A stretch of DNA of 64,000 nucleotides from Rhodospirillum sp. (GTDB lineage Bacteria; Pseudomonadota; Alphaproteobacteria; Rhodospirillales; Rhodospirillaceae), in NCBI GenBank assembly GCA_021741145.1, contig JAIOYK010000018.1, forward strand, positions 28,752-92,751, read 5' to 3'. Of the stretch, positions 16,724 through 25,571 are shown in pieces (within the stretch, counting starts at the first letter, position 1; each line of letters begins with the position of its first letter). A program made the position numbers and the translations under genes. Below the pieces are notes generated by a model, which made no database searches, was not told where the DNA came from, and saw only the letters and a program-made list of their open reading frames with translations.

Positions 16724-17440
16724 ATGATGCTTCAAGCCTGTTTGAATGGAGGGCTGTCCCGTAAGGCTCACGCCCGCGTGCCCGAAAGCCCAAGGGAATT
16801 GGCGGAGGATGCCCGGTTGGCGCGAACCCTGGGGGTCGAGGCTCTGCATGTTCATCCGCGGGGAGCCGATGGCCGCGAGAGTGTCTGTCCCGAGGACGTG
16901 GTTGCCTGCCTGAAGGCGATTAGCGAGGCGGTTCCTGGGATGCCGGTTGGCGTGGGCACGGGAATTTGGATCCGCCCCACGGGTACGGCCCGCTTGCGGT
17001 TGATTGAACGCTGGTCAGAGTGTCCTGACTATGCCTCGGTCAATCTCAACGAACCCGATGCATCGGAGACCATGGCGATTCTCCGCGCCAAGGGAATTGG
17101 GATCGAAGCGGGCCTCTGGTCCCGGTCCGATGCCGAGCGGTTCGTCGCCTTGGGCTTGCCCGCTTGTACGCGGGTCCTGATCGAAATGCCGGACGGGGAT
17201 CCGGTCGCGGTGGCGCGGGAATACGGCCAGATGATGGCGATCCTGGTGGAGGCCGCCTATGACGGGTCCATCCTGCTTCACGGCGAGGGAAAAAGCGCCT
17301 GGACCATGGTGGCTCTGGCCCGAACCAAGGGTCACGACACGCGGATCGGATTGGAAGACACGCAAACCCTGCCCGATGGTCGGCCCGTGACGGGCAATGG
17401 CGACCTCATCGCGGCGGCGGCCGCGATCCTGTGGGGGTAG
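16724..17440 (+). CDS. BKACE-family beta-keto acid cleavage enzyme (DUF849), 238 aa
   Basis: Metal-dependent TIM-barrel enzyme of the 3-keto-5-aminohexanoate cleavage family, which condenses a beta-keto acid with acetyl-CoA to give acetoacetate and a new CoA ester. Seen: the zinc-binding HVHPR at residues 42-46, SVNLNEPDAS, and the C-terminal GLEDTQTLPDGRP loop. At 238 residues it is shorter than the roughly 270-310 usual for lysine-pathway Kce, so substrate is unlikely to be the canonical one. Double ATG at 16724/16727, weak ribosome site. Divergent from the hydrolase gene. Confidence 0.85.
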   Translation: MMLQACLNGGLSRKAHARVPESPRELAEDARLARTLGVEALHVHPRGADGRESVCPEDVVACLKAISEAVPGMPVGVGTGIWIRPTGTARLRLIERWSECPDYASVNLNEPDASETMAILRAKGIGIEAGLWSRSDAERFVALGLPACTRVLIEMPDGDPVAVAREYGQMMAILVEAAYDGSILLHGEGKSAWTMVALARTKGHDTRIGLEDTQTLPDGRPVTGNGDLIAAAAAILWG

Positions 17441-17449
17441 GGGAGACGC

Positions 17450-17827
17450 TTATACGCTCGCCTTATGGGCTCTTTTCGCCGATTCCCAGGCTCGTTTGCC
17501 CCATTCGGCCATGCTGTCCTCGGTATCGAGGACGAAGGGCGGCACGACGCGGAACTTCAGTCCGCCGGTGGGCATGCCGTGGGAGAACATATCCTTGGTG
17601 TCTTCTTCTTCCTCTCCCTCCTTGATCGCCTGTTCCCAGGTGTCGTAGGGGGCGGAAGTCTGTTGGTCGACGCGGAAGTGGAGCAGTCCTGCGGAGAGAA
17701 TGCCGAACAGGACACCATCCAGATAGAAACCGGTGGCGTCGGACATGTCGCGGGCCTCCACCTTGCCGAGCGCGGCGCGCATCAGGGGCAGCAGGGCCTG
17801 GACAATGGATGTACGGTCGTTGTCCAT
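17450..17827 (-). CDS. TfoX N-terminal domain family protein, 125 aa
   Basis: Small cytosolic protein with the TfoX-N fold pattern: MRAALGKVEARDMSDATGFYLDGVLFGILSAGLLHFRVDQQT, then an acidic linker (GEEEEDT) and a hydrophobic C-terminal half ending in an amphipathic helix. TfoX-N proteins are named after the competence regulator but stand-alone copies have no established role. ATG at 17827 sets the natural start; the frame extends upstream only in low-quality sequence. It lies downstream of fumarase on the same strand after a hairpin. Confidence 0.7.
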   Translation of the reverse strand: MDNDRTSIVQALLPLMRAALGKVEARDMSDATGFYLDGVLFGILSAGLLHFRVDQQTSAPYDTWEQAIKEGEEEEDTKDMFSHGMPTGGLKFRVVPPFVLDTEDSMAEWGKRAWESAKRAHKASV

Positions 17828-17903
17828 CGGGCCGTGGGCCTCCCATGGGGGGCGGGTCGGAAAGAGGTGCCGGTTCCGCCACGAAATGAGAAGGAAAGGG
17901 AGT

Positions 17904-17925
17904 GGGGCGGACCGGGATCCGCCCC
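17904..17925 (-). terminator. Hairpin after fumarase
   Basis: 8-bp GC stem (17904-17911 and 17918-17925, 6-base loop) 21 bases past the fumarase stop on the minus strand. No strong T run, so termination strength is uncertain. Confidence 0.45.
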
Positions 17926-17945
17926 TCGGGGTCGATCGCTCTGGA

Positions 17946-19562
17946 TCAGAGCTGCTTGAAGAAGTCGTTCCCCTTGTCGTCGACAATAATGAAGGCCGGG
18001 AAGTCCTCCACCTCGATCTTCCAGATGGCTTCCATGCCCAGCTCCGGATACTCCAGAACCTCGATTTTTCGGATGCTGTTGAGCGCCAGTTGGGCGGCGG
18101 CGCCGCCAATGGAGCCCAGATAGAAGCCGCCGTGTTCGTGGCAGGCGTCGGTCACGGCCTTGGAGCGGTTGCCCTTGGCGATCATGACCATGGATCCGCC
18201 GTTGGCCTGGAACAGGTCCACATAGGCGTCCATGCGCCCCGCCGTGGTGGGGCCAAAGGATCCGGACGCATACCCTTCGGGGGTCTTGGCCGGACCCGCG
18301 TAGTAAACGGCCATGTCCTTGAAGTACTGGGGCAGGCCCTCGCCCGCGTCCAGACGTTCTTTCAGCTTGGCATGGGCGATGTCCCGGGCCACGATCATGG
18401 GGCCGGACAGCGACACCCGGGTCTTGGTCGGGTATTGGGCCAGGGTCTTGCGGATCTCGTCCATGGGCTTGGACAGGTCGATTTTGACCACGTCCTCGGA
18501 AAGCTTGTCTGTCCGGACTTCGGGCAGGTATTTCGCGGGATCCGACTCCAGGCGTTCCAGAAAAAGGCCCTTCTCGGTGATCTTGCCCAGCATCTGCCGG
18601 TCGGCGGAGCAGGAAACGCCGATACCCACGGGGCAGGAGGCGCCATGGCGGGGCAGGCGGATAACGCGGACGTCGTGGCAGAAGTACTTGCCACCGAATT
18701 GGGCACCGATGCCCATATCCTGGGTCATCTTGAGGATTTGGGCTTCCATGTCCAGGTCGCGGAAGGCGTGGCCCGCCTTGGATCCTTCCGTGGGCAAGGT
18801 GTCCAGGTAGTGAGCACTGCCCAGCTTGACCGCCTTGAGGCAGGCCTCGGCGCTGGTGCCGCCGATGGCGATGGACAGGTGGTAGGGCGGGCAAGCCGCG
18901 GTCCCCAGGGTCCGGATCTGCTCGTCCATGAAAGCGGCGAAGGTGGCCGGATTCAGGAGAGCCTTGGTCTGCTGGTACAGGTAGACCTTATTGGCCGAGC
19001 CCCCGCCCTTGGCCATGAACATGAACTTATAGGCCGCGCCCGGTTCGGCGTAGAGGTCGATCTGGGCGGGCAGATTGTTGCCGGTATTGACCTCCTCGAA
19101 CAGACTCAGTGGAGCCATCTGGGAGTAGCGCAGGTTCAGGGACCCATAGGCCTTGGCCACGCCCTCGGACAGGGCCAGGGTATCGGTATCACCGGAGAAA
19201 ATCCGCTGACCCTTCTTGCCCATGATGATGGCGGTGCCGGTATCCTGACACATGGGCAGGATCATGCCCGCGGAGATATTGGCGTTCTTCAGCAGTTCCA
19301 GGGCGACGAAGCGGTCGTTGGGGGAGGCCTCGGGGTCGTCGAGGATGGCGCGGACCTGCTTCAGGTGCGCCGGGCGCAACAGGTGGGAAATGTCGCGGAA
19401 GGCCTCCTCGGCGAGGCGGGTCAGGGCCTCGGGTTTGACCACCACGATGGGCTGGCCCCGGAAGGTGTCCGTCTCCACCAGCCCTTCGCCGCCCTCGACG
19501 GGGCGGTATTCGGTGGTGTCATTGGACAACGGAAACAGGTCCGCGAACGCGGCGTCGATCAT
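17946..19562 (-). CDS. fumA: Fumarate hydratase, class I (iron-sulfur), 538 aa
   Basis: Cytosolic TCA-cycle enzyme that interconverts fumarate and malate with a [4Fe-4S] cluster. Seen: three cluster Cys contexts in order, [22 protein letters not shown] and [14 protein letters not shown], the N-terminal alpha domain and a C-terminal beta (Fum_b) domain with [15 protein letters not shown] and [10 protein letters not shown]. Fusion of both domains and the length match FumA/FumB. The ATG at 19562 is preceded by a GGGGGAGAAG; a TTG six codons earlier is less likely. Upstream on the same strand is sspB. Confidence 0.93.
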   Translation of the reverse strand: MIDAAFADLFPLSNDTTEYRPVEGGEGLVETDTFRGQPIVVVKPEALTRLAEEAFRDISHLLRPAHLKQVRAILDDPEASPNDRFVALELLKNANISAGMILPMCQDTGTAIIMGKKGQRIFSGDTDTLALSEGVAKAYGSLNLRYSQMAPLSLFEEVNTGNNLPAQIDLYAEPGAAYKFMFMAKGGGSANKVYLYQQTKALLNPATFAAFMDEQIRTLGTAACPPYHLSIAIGGTSAEACLKAVKLGSAHYLDTLPTEGSKAGHAFRDLDMEAQILKMTQDMGIGAQFGGKYFCHDVRVIRLPRHGASCPVGIGVSCSADRQMLGKITEKGLFLERLESDPAKYLPEVRTDKLSEDVVKIDLSKPMDEIRKTLAQYPTKTRVSLSGPMIVARDIAHAKLKERLDAGEGLPQYFKDMAVYYAGPAKTPEGYASGSFGPTTAGRMDAYVDLFQANGGSMVMIAKGNRSKAVTDACHEHGGFYLGSIGGAAAQLALNSIRKIEVLEYPELGMEAIWKIEVEDFPAFIIVDDKGNDFFKQL

Positions 19563-19670
19563 GGTCGTCTTCTCCCCCAAGCTTTTGGCCCGAAACTTTT
19601 GGAATCCGGTCGTGATGGAGCGGGGACCGGTCTCTCATTCCGGTCCTCGTTCCCATGCAAGGGTCCTTTA

Positions 19671-20168
19671 TTAGGGCTTCTTGCGGAAGGTATCCAGTGT
19701 GATGACGTTATCTTCGGGGGCGGTTACGCCGTCCTGGGCATCGACGTCATCCTGATCGTCCTCGGCCATGGGGTCGGGGAACAGATCGTCGTCGTCCTCG
19801 TCATCCTCCAGGGCCACGCCCGTCTGGAATTGCAGGCCGAAGGAGGCATGGGGATCGGCGAAGGCGCTGACCGCGTCGAAAGGCACGACCAAGCGTTCTC
19901 GGATACCGCCGAAGGATAGAACCACGGCGAAGAACGTGTCCCGGACCTCCAGGTCCCAGAACTGGTTCTGCAGCACGATGGTCATGGCCTCGGGGTGCTG
20001 GCTTTTCAGGCGAGGGGACAGTACGGCGCCGTCATGGTTGGTATCGAATGTGATGTAGAAATGGTGCTCGCCGGGCAGGCCCTGTTTCTGGGTGATTTCC
20101 AGGGCCTCGCGGAGAACGCCCCGCAAGGCGCTTTCCACCATGCGGTCATAGGCGAAGTGTTCGGTCAT
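19671..20168 (-). CDS. sspB: SspB, ClpXP protease adaptor (alphaproteobacterial type)
   Basis: Adaptor that binds ssrA-tagged proteins and carries them to ClpXP. Seen: YDRMVESALRGVLREALEITQKQGLPGEHHFYITFDT, the SspB core opening, the tag-binding RERLVVPFDAVSAFADPHASFGLQF, then a long acidic linker (EDDEDDDD) and a C-terminal VITLDTFRKKP, the short ClpX-binding peptide. The ATG at 20168 fits relatives; a GTG at 20177 has the better ribosome site (AAGGA) and could be used. The tmRNA gene that makes the tag lies about 180 bases upstream on the same strand. Confidence 0.92.
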   Translation of the reverse strand: MTEHFAYDRMVESALRGVLREALEITQKQGLPGEHHFYITFDTNHDGAVLSPRLKSQHPEAMTIVLQNQFWDLEVRDTFFAVVLSFGGIRERLVVPFDAVSAFADPHASFGLQFQTGVALEDDEDDDDLFPDPMAEDDQDDVDAQDGVTAPEDNVITLDTFRKKP

Positions 20169-20339
20169 GTCGTCCACAGGCAATCCTTCGTCCCTCGTGA
20201 TGGGTGATTAGGTCGTCCTGACCGCATAGCATAAACGGAACCACGGGCAACACAATCCCGTCCCGCGGAGGAGACATGGAATTCCCTGGTCTGAAGTCGC
20301 GATGCGGTCGGAACCGGATCGCATGGGGAGAAGTGGAGG

Positions 20340-20680
20340 GCTTCTTGTTGCCCGGCGCCCCCCGAACCGCGCCTAGACGTGCGACGGCCTAGGACTTAAT
20401 TGAGATTGTGACACTGCTTACGCAGCGGCACGCACCTCGGCAAAGTTGTCATTGGCAACTGTTGCAATGGCCCGGTAACGGTGGTGCCATGCCGAACACA
20501 GTCTCCGTCTTTACCACGCGCGTCGATCCTATTTCGCCCCCAGGGGACCGACCGATGGTGTGAGTCGGTGGCCGGTCTTGAAACTGGTGGAGGCGCCGGG
20601 TACCGCCCCCGGGTCCGCAACGCTTATTCCACGAAGGGTTTAGCGTCATAGCCGGGCAAGCCCGGCACCTCCAATATAAG
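20340..20680 (-). ncRNA. ssrA: Circularly permuted two-piece tmRNA
   Basis: Minus-strand tmRNA precursor in the permuted order of Alphaproteobacteria. The acceptor piece comes first (about 20680 down to CCA at 20587-20585): T stem CCGGG/CCCGG, then CGCCTCC-A-CCA. A spacer of about 43 bases that would be removed follows. The coding piece then begins with GGGGGCG at 20541. The two 7-mers pair as the acceptor stem and the third pair is G-U, the alanine identity signal. The tag frame is at 20456-20418, encoding ANDNFAEVRAAA and a TAA stop that lies in a small hairpin. Outer ends are approximate because processing sites are not visible. Confidence 0.88.
20418..20456 (-). other. tmRNA tag reading frame (ANDNFAEVRAAA)
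   Basis: Twelve codons from the resume codon GCC to TAA. The ANDNFAE opening is the usual alphaproteobacterial tag start (recognised by SspB) and the terminal AAA is the ClpX-type degradation end. Confidence 0.88.
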
Positions 20681-20735
20681 GGGACCGTCGCCGGAATGCA
20701 AAGGGTGTACGATGGTTTCTTCCCGATGAATTGGA

Positions 20736-20966
20736 GACGCCCGGCAGGGGGCGACTCGGGGCCAGATCGAGGCGGTGCGTGTCGCCATCTCCCATCGGGG
20801 CCATCGTCTGGGGTCGGCCATGCGTCTCCGGGCCGTCGAGGACTGCCGTCGCCGGGACCGGGCCTTGGTGCGACTGACCTCGGACAAGGCGCGGGAGGAT
20901 GCCCACCGGTTCTAGGATCGACTGGGCCTCGAGGCCAGTCCTGTGGGTTACAAGATGGCGCTGCAA
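20736..20966 (+). pseudogene. Remnant of a GNAT N-acetyltransferase
   Basis: Translation in one frame reads ARQGATRGQIEAVRVAISHRG, then LGSAMRLRAVEDC, then LVRLTSDKAREDAHRF, an in-frame TAG at 20913, then DRLGLEASPVGYKMAL. This is the C-terminal half of a GNAT acetyltransferase (acetyl-CoA loop, then the usual AHRFYDRLGF motif) in which the conserved Tyr codon has become a stop. There is no N-terminal half: the sequence to the left is the tmRNA gene, and no start or natural stop is present. A dead gene fragment; recoding of the single TAG is unlikely because the N-terminus is missing as well. Confidence 0.78.
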
Positions 20967-21004
20967 TGGTGTAACGCTACGAGGGGGCGCTATGAGGGGG
21001 CGCT

Positions 21005-22033
21005 TCAGGAGGTCGTCAAATGGGCGTTCAACTCATCAAGCAGCGCCGCTTTTCGCTCCGGAGTCGAAAAAGCTCCTTCGATCCCATTGCGGGCCAGTTG
21101 GGCCAAATCGTCTCGGCCCAGGTCGAGCGCTTGGGCGACCGCGCGGTAATTTTCACCGATGGTGCCACCGAAATAGGACGGGTCGTCCGAATTCACCGTG
21201 ACCTTTAGACCCAAGTCCAGCATGCTCTTTAGGGGGTGCTTGGTCAGGTCGTTAACCACGCGGAGCTTCAGGTTGGAGAGCGGGCAGACCGTGAGCGTCA
21301 TCCCCTCGGTCACCAGTCGCGCCACCAGGGCGGGGTCTTCGAGGGACCGGTTGCCATGGTCGACGCGGTCCACCTTCAGCAGGTCGAGGGCCTCCCACAG
21401 ATAGGCGGGGGGACCTTCCTCCCCGGCGTGGGCCATGACCTTCAGACCCAGGTCCCGGGCCTTTTCGAACACCCGGATGAACTTGGAGGGGGGATGCCCC
21501 ACTTCCGAGGAATCCAGCCCAAGGCCCAGAAGGCGGTCCCGGTAGGGCAGGGCGGCCTCCAGGGTTTTCAGCGCGTCTTCCTCGGGCAGGTGGCGCAGAA
21601 TACTGAGGACGAGGCCCGAGGAAATGCCCAGATCCCGTTCCCCCTCGGCCAGGGCGTCGAGGATGCCCTCGATCACATCGGTGAAGGGGACGCCCCGCTC
21701 GGTGTGCCCTTGGGGGTCGAAGAAGATCTCCACATGACGGACATTGTCCTGGGCCACCCGCTCCAGATAAGCCCGGGTCAGGTCATGGAAATCCTGGCGA
21801 GTCCGCAGCACGGCCATGCCTTGGTAATAGAGGTCCAGGAATTCCTGGAGATTGGCGAACTGGTAAGCCGCCCGGATCTCCTCCACCGAGTCGTAGGGGA
21901 GGGTGACGCCATTGCGGCGGGCCAGTTCGAACATCAATTCGGGCTCAAGGCTGCCTTCGATATGCAGGTGCAGTTCGACCTTGGGCAGACCTTGGATGAA
22001 GACGGCGAGGTCGGTTTGGCGTGCCTGTTCCAT
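21005..22033 (-). CDS. Adenine deaminase (adenosine deaminase-like family), 342 aa
   Basis: Zinc amidohydrolase that converts adenine (or adenosine) to hypoxanthine (or inosine) in purine salvage. Seen: zinc ligands in KVELHLHIEGS, MAHAGEEGPP, VDHGNRS and the catalytic VNSDDPSYFGG. The LDSSEVGHPPSKF segment is the feature that separates bacterial and fungal adenine deaminases from true adenosine deaminases, so adenine is the more probable substrate. Last gene of the dapF-mtaB-ftsY operon: its ATG shares one base with the ftsY stop (TAATG), implying coupled translation. Confidence 0.85.
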   Translation of the reverse strand: MEQARQTDLAVFIQGLPKVELHLHIEGSLEPELMFELARRNGVTLPYDSVEEIRAAYQFANLQEFLDLYYQGMAVLRTRQDFHDLTRAYLERVAQDNVRHVEIFFDPQGHTERGVPFTDVIEGILDALAEGERDLGISSGLVLSILRHLPEEDALKTLEAALPYRDRLLGLGLDSSEVGHPPSKFIRVFEKARDLGLKVMAHAGEEGPPAYLWEALDLLKVDRVDHGNRSLEDPALVARLVTEGMTLTVCPLSNLKLRVVNDLTKHPLKSMLDLGLKVTVNSDDPSYFGGTIGENYRAVAQALDLGRDDLAQLARNGIEGAFSTPERKAALLDELNAHLTTS

Positions 22034-23241
22034 TACAGCCCCATCAAGCCGTTGGCGAAGTCCTGGGCATTGAAGGGGCGGAGGTCGTCGATGCCCTCGC
22101 CCACGCCCACGTAGTGGACGGGCAGGCCGAATTTGTCGGCGAGCGCCACGACCACCCCCCCCTTGGCCGTGCCGTCCAGCTTGGTCATGACCAGCCCGGA
22201 GACATTGGTCATTTCCTGGAAGACCTTCACCTGCTGGTGGGCGTTCTGACCCACCGTGGCGTCGAGCACCTGCAGACAGACATGGGGCGCCCCGGGTTCC
22301 AGCTTCTTGATGACCCGCACGACCTTCTTCAACTCGTCCATCAGTTCGGCCTTGTTGTGGAGGCGCCCCGCGGTGTCGATCAGCAGCACGTCGTAGTTTT
22401 CCGCCCGGGCCCTTTGCAGGGCGTCATAGGCCAGACCGGCGGCGTCGGCGCCGATATCCCGGGCGATCACCGGGCATCCGGTCCGGTCGCCCCAGACCTT
22501 GAGCTGTTCCACCGCGGCGGCGCGAAAGGTGTCACCCGCGGCGAGGAGGACGGATTTGCCCTCCCGCTTCAATTGGTTGGCGATCTTGCCAATGGTCGTG
22601 GTCTTGCCCGAGCCGTTGACACCCACAACCAACACCACATGGGGGCGGTTGGCCGGGTCGATGGGCATGGGCCGGGCCACCGGTGCCAGGATTTCGGCGA
22701 TATCCTGGGCGAAATGGGCGCGCACCTCGTCGCCGGTCACGTCCTTGCCGAAGCGTTCCTTGGACAGGGATTGGGTCAACTTCATGGCCGTCTCGACACC
22801 CAGGTCGGCGGTGATCAGCAGATCCTCCAACTCCTCCAGGGCCGCGTCGTCCAGCTTGCGCTCGGTGAAGAGCCCCATGATCCCGCCGACAAGGCGGGAG
22901 GAGGACCGGGTCAGCCCAGCCCGCAGGCGGGCGAAAAAGCCTTCCTTTTTCGGAGCATCGTCTCCGGACGGGAGGGCGATGGCCGGTGCTCGTCCCTCAT
23001 CCGGTTCGGCGTCAGGCTCGGGGATGATGTCTTGCTTCGGAGGGGGCTCGGGAATTGGTGGGGACAGGGGCTCCGGAATGGGGGTTGGTTCCGGGGTGGC
23101 GGTTGTCGGTTCGGTGGGAGCGTCTTCCGCGTCCTCTTCCGGGACGGGCGGCGGTTCGGGCTGGCGCTTGGCTTGGTCGAAGGTGGTCGGGCCGACGATC
23201 CGGGACCAGAAGCCCTTCTTATCCTTGTCGCGTTCGCTCAC
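22033..23241 (-). CDS. ftsY: Signal recognition particle receptor FtsY, 402 aa
   Basis: GTPase that docks SRP-ribosome complexes at the inner membrane. Residues about 10-95 are the acidic, Pro-rich A domain that binds membrane; the NG domain follows with the P loop GVNGSGKTTTIGKIA, DTAGRLHNK, and TKLDGTAKGG. Start is GTG at 23241, inside the mtaB stop (GTGA overlap). Its partner Ffh is encoded in this window at 30412-31953. In the operon it sits between the tRNA modifying enzyme MtaB and adenine deaminase. Confidence 0.95.
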   Translation of the reverse strand: MSERDKDKKGFWSRIVGPTTFDQAKRQPEPPPVPEEDAEDAPTEPTTATPEPTPIPEPLSPPIPEPPPKQDIIPEPDAEPDEGRAPAIALPSGDDAPKKEGFFARLRAGLTRSSSRLVGGIMGLFTERKLDDAALEELEDLLITADLGVETAMKLTQSLSKERFGKDVTGDEVRAHFAQDIAEILAPVARPMPIDPANRPHVVLVVGVNGSGKTTTIGKIANQLKREGKSVLLAAGDTFRAAAVEQLKVWGDRTGCPVIARDIGADAAGLAYDALQRARAENYDVLLIDTAGRLHNKAELMDELKKVVRVIKKLEPGAPHVCLQVLDATVGQNAHQQVKVFQEMTNVSGLVMTKLDGTAKGGVVVALADKFGLPVHYVGVGEGIDDLRPFNAQDFANGLMGL

Positions 23242-24566
23242 GAAACCGGTTCTCCAATCAAATGGGTACCGTCCCCGGCCCGCAGCCGGACCGGAAGAAT
23301 GTGACCCGCCGGATAGTCCATTGGGACGCGCACGGGCAGAAACCCCTCGTCATGGCCCTCGCCCGGCTTTTCGACAAGCACCCGGTCCAGTTGGCCAACT
23401 CGGCGGGTCATATGGGCGGCGAGCACGGCCTCGCCCTTGTCGCGCAGACGCTTGGCCCGGTCCTTGATCGTGGCCTTGTCCACCTGGGGCATGCGCGCCG
23501 CGGGGGTCCCCGGGCGGGAACTGTAGGGGAAGACATGCAGATGGGTCAGTCCGGCCTCGTCCACCAGATCGAGGGTGTCCTGGAACTGCGCTTCCGTCTC
23601 GGTGGGAAAGCCGACGATGATATCGGCGCCGAGCGCCATGTCCGGGCGGAGAGTCCGCAGACGCTTGGCGAGCGTGATCACGTCATCGCGCAGGTGGCGG
23701 CGTTTCATGCGCTTCAGGATCATGTCGGCGCCCGCCTGGACGGACAGGTGCATATGGGGCAATAGGCGCGGGTCCTTGGCGATCAGGGCGAACAGGTCCT
23801 CGTCCACCTCCACCGGATCCAGGCTGGACAGGCGCAGGCGAGGCAAGGCGGGCACCGCGGCCAGCAGACGGCGGACCATCTGTCCCAGGGACGGCGCGCC
23901 GGGCAGGTCGGGGCCATAGGCGGTGATGTCCACGCCGGTCAGGACGACCTCCCCATAGCCATTGGCCACCAGGGCGCGGACCTGTTCGGTGATCTGACCC
24001 ATGGGCACGGACCGGCTGTTGCCCCGGCCATAGGGAATGACGCAGAAGGTGCAGCGGTGGTCGCAACCCTGCTGGACCTGGACGAAGGCTCGGGCTCGTC
24101 CCTCGAACCCACCGATCAGGTGACCGGCGGTTTCGGTGACGGTCATGATGTCCTCGACCAGGATCTTGGCGGGCTCGCCGAGGGAGAAGGCGTCCACCAC
24201 CGCCTTATAACTCTCCGCTTTCAGCTTTTCCTCGTTGCCCAGGACCGTGTCCACCTCGGGCATGGACCCCCAGGCCTGGGGGTCGATTTGGGCGCCGCAG
24301 CCGGTGACGATGACCTTGGCGTCCGGGTTCTCCCGGCGCAATCGGCGGATGGTCTGGCGGGCCTGACGCTCCGCCTCCTTGGTCACGGCGCAGGTGTTGA
24401 CGATGATGGCGTCCGTGAGACCGGCCTGGGTGGCCTGATCGCGCATGACCTCCGACTCATAGGTGTTGAGGCGGCATCCGAAGGTGATGATCCGCGGACC
24501 CGTCGTCGCGGGAGCGCTTGCGGTGGGAGCGCTTTCGGCGGGATTCTTCTCGGCGGGAGTGCTCAT
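23238..24566 (-). CDS. mtaB: tRNA (t6A37) methylthiotransferase MtaB, 442 aa
   Basis: Radical-SAM enzyme that converts t6A to ms2t6A at position 37 of tRNAs reading ANN codons. Seen: the N-terminal UPF0004 domain with Cys residues in TFGCRLNTYE, VNTCAVT and VTGCGAQ, which hold the auxiliary cluster, then the radical-SAM QQGCDHRCTFCVIPYGRG motif and a C-terminal TRAM-like region. The ATG at 24566 overlaps the dapF stop by four bases. A low-complexity Ala/Pro/Thr N-terminal extension of about 22 residues precedes the first conserved residues. Confidence 0.93.
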   Translation of the reverse strand: MSTPAEKNPAESAPTASAPATTGPRIITFGCRLNTYESEVMRDQATQAGLTDAIIVNTCAVTKEAERQARQTIRRLRRENPDAKVIVTGCGAQIDPQAWGSMPEVDTVLGNEEKLKAESYKAVVDAFSLGEPAKILVEDIMTVTETAGHLIGGFEGRARAFVQVQQGCDHRCTFCVIPYGRGNSRSVPMGQITEQVRALVANGYGEVVLTGVDITAYGPDLPGAPSLGQMVRRLLAAVPALPRLRLSSLDPVEVDEDLFALIAKDPRLLPHMHLSVQAGADMILKRMKRRHLRDDVITLAKRLRTLRPDMALGADIIVGFPTETEAQFQDTLDLVDEAGLTHLHVFPYSSRPGTPAARMPQVDKATIKDRAKRLRDKGEAVLAAHMTRRVGQLDRVLVEKPGEGHDEGFLPVRVPMDYPAGHILPVRLRAGDGTHLIGEPVS

Positions 24567-25423
24567 CGCCAGCCCCCTTCCTCCAGCACGCCCCGGTAGG
24601 CCAGGGTGGCCGAGCCCGTCATGAGGATCCGGTTGTCGCTGTCGCGCCAAGAGATGTGGAGAGGACCGCCATCCAGCTCGACGATCCCCTCGCGGCCTTC
24701 GATCAGTCCGCGGCGCACCGCGGCGACCAGCGTGGCGCAGGCGCCGGTGCCACAGGCTTGGGTGATGCCCACGCCCCGCTCCCAGACACGCATGCGGATG
24801 CGACCGGCTTCCAGGCGGTGGATGACCTCGACGTTGACCCGCTTGGGGAACAGGGGATGGGTCTCCACCCGGGGACCCCAGGTGGTCAGGTCGATGGCCT
24901 CGGCGTCCTCGACGAGGAAGACCGCATGGGGATTGCCGACCGAGACACCGCACGGCCCAGACAGGGGGCCGACGGTCAGGTCCAGCGCGCGGGTGTCCAT
25001 GGGGCCGGAGAGGGGCAGGTCCGACCAGTTCAAACGGGCGGGACCCATGTCCACGGTGACGGCCTCGCTCAGGTCCTTGCCGGGGACGCGGAAAGCCTCG
25101 ATGGGGCCGCCCAGGGTGTCGATGCGCACCGAGTCCCCGCCGGTCTCCTCCAACAGCAGACGGCCCACGCAGCGGGCGGCGTTGCCGCAGCTCTCCACCA
25201 CGCCGCCGTCACCGTTGCGGATGCCCATGGTGGCATGGCCGTCCCCGGTGGGGGGCTCAATGGTGATGAACTGGTCGCAGCCGGGGCCGGAACGGCGGTT
25301 GGCCGCGGCCCGCACGGCCTCTTCCGTCAGGGCGAGCGGATGGGTCCGGGCATCGATCACGATAAAATCGTTGCCCAGGCCGTGCATTTTTTGGAAAGGC
25401 GTGCCCATCAAATTGCTGCTCAT
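24563..25423 (-). CDS. dapF: Diaminopimelate epimerase, 286 aa
   Basis: Converts LL-diaminopimelate to the meso form for lysine and peptidoglycan. Seen: FQKMHGLGNDFIVID at the N-terminus, the catalytic Cys of ESCGNAARC, and the second catalytic Cys of QACGTGACAT. It begins the four-gene overlapping operon dapF-mtaB-ftsY-adenine deaminase. Length is usual for the family. Confidence 0.95.
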   Translation of the reverse strand: MSSNLMGTPFQKMHGLGNDFIVIDARTHPLALTEEAVRAAANRRSGPGCDQFITIEPPTGDGHATMGIRNGDGGVVESCGNAARCVGRLLLEETGGDSVRIDTLGGPIEAFRVPGKDLSEAVTVDMGPARLNWSDLPLSGPMDTRALDLTVGPLSGPCGVSVGNPHAVFLVEDAEAIDLTTWGPRVETHPLFPKRVNVEVIHRLEAGRIRMRVWERGVGITQACGTGACATLVAAVRRGLIEGREGIVELDGGPLHISWRDSDNRILMTGSATLAYRGVLEEGGWR

Positions 25424-25571
25424 GGTGACGCCTTATATGGGGTGAACGGGGGCAAGTCCAGAAGAGCGCAGAGATGGATCCGGGGAAATGTCATGGATTC
25501 GTCCCTGGTTCGGCGACGCGGGGGGCGCCAGTTTCCTCCGTCCCGCTCCGCGAACCCCCGAGAGTCGCCCC

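Noticed and set aside
17733..19919. Very long plus-strand open frame over fumarase and sspB
   Set aside because: It is the antisense of two well-supported genes; GC-rich DNA gives long antisense frames, and it has no family pattern.
20449..20560. A 5S-rRNA-like CCATGCCGAACACAG stretch
   Set aside because: Read on the minus strand the region is the coding piece of the permuted tmRNA, so the likeness is chance or shared short motif.
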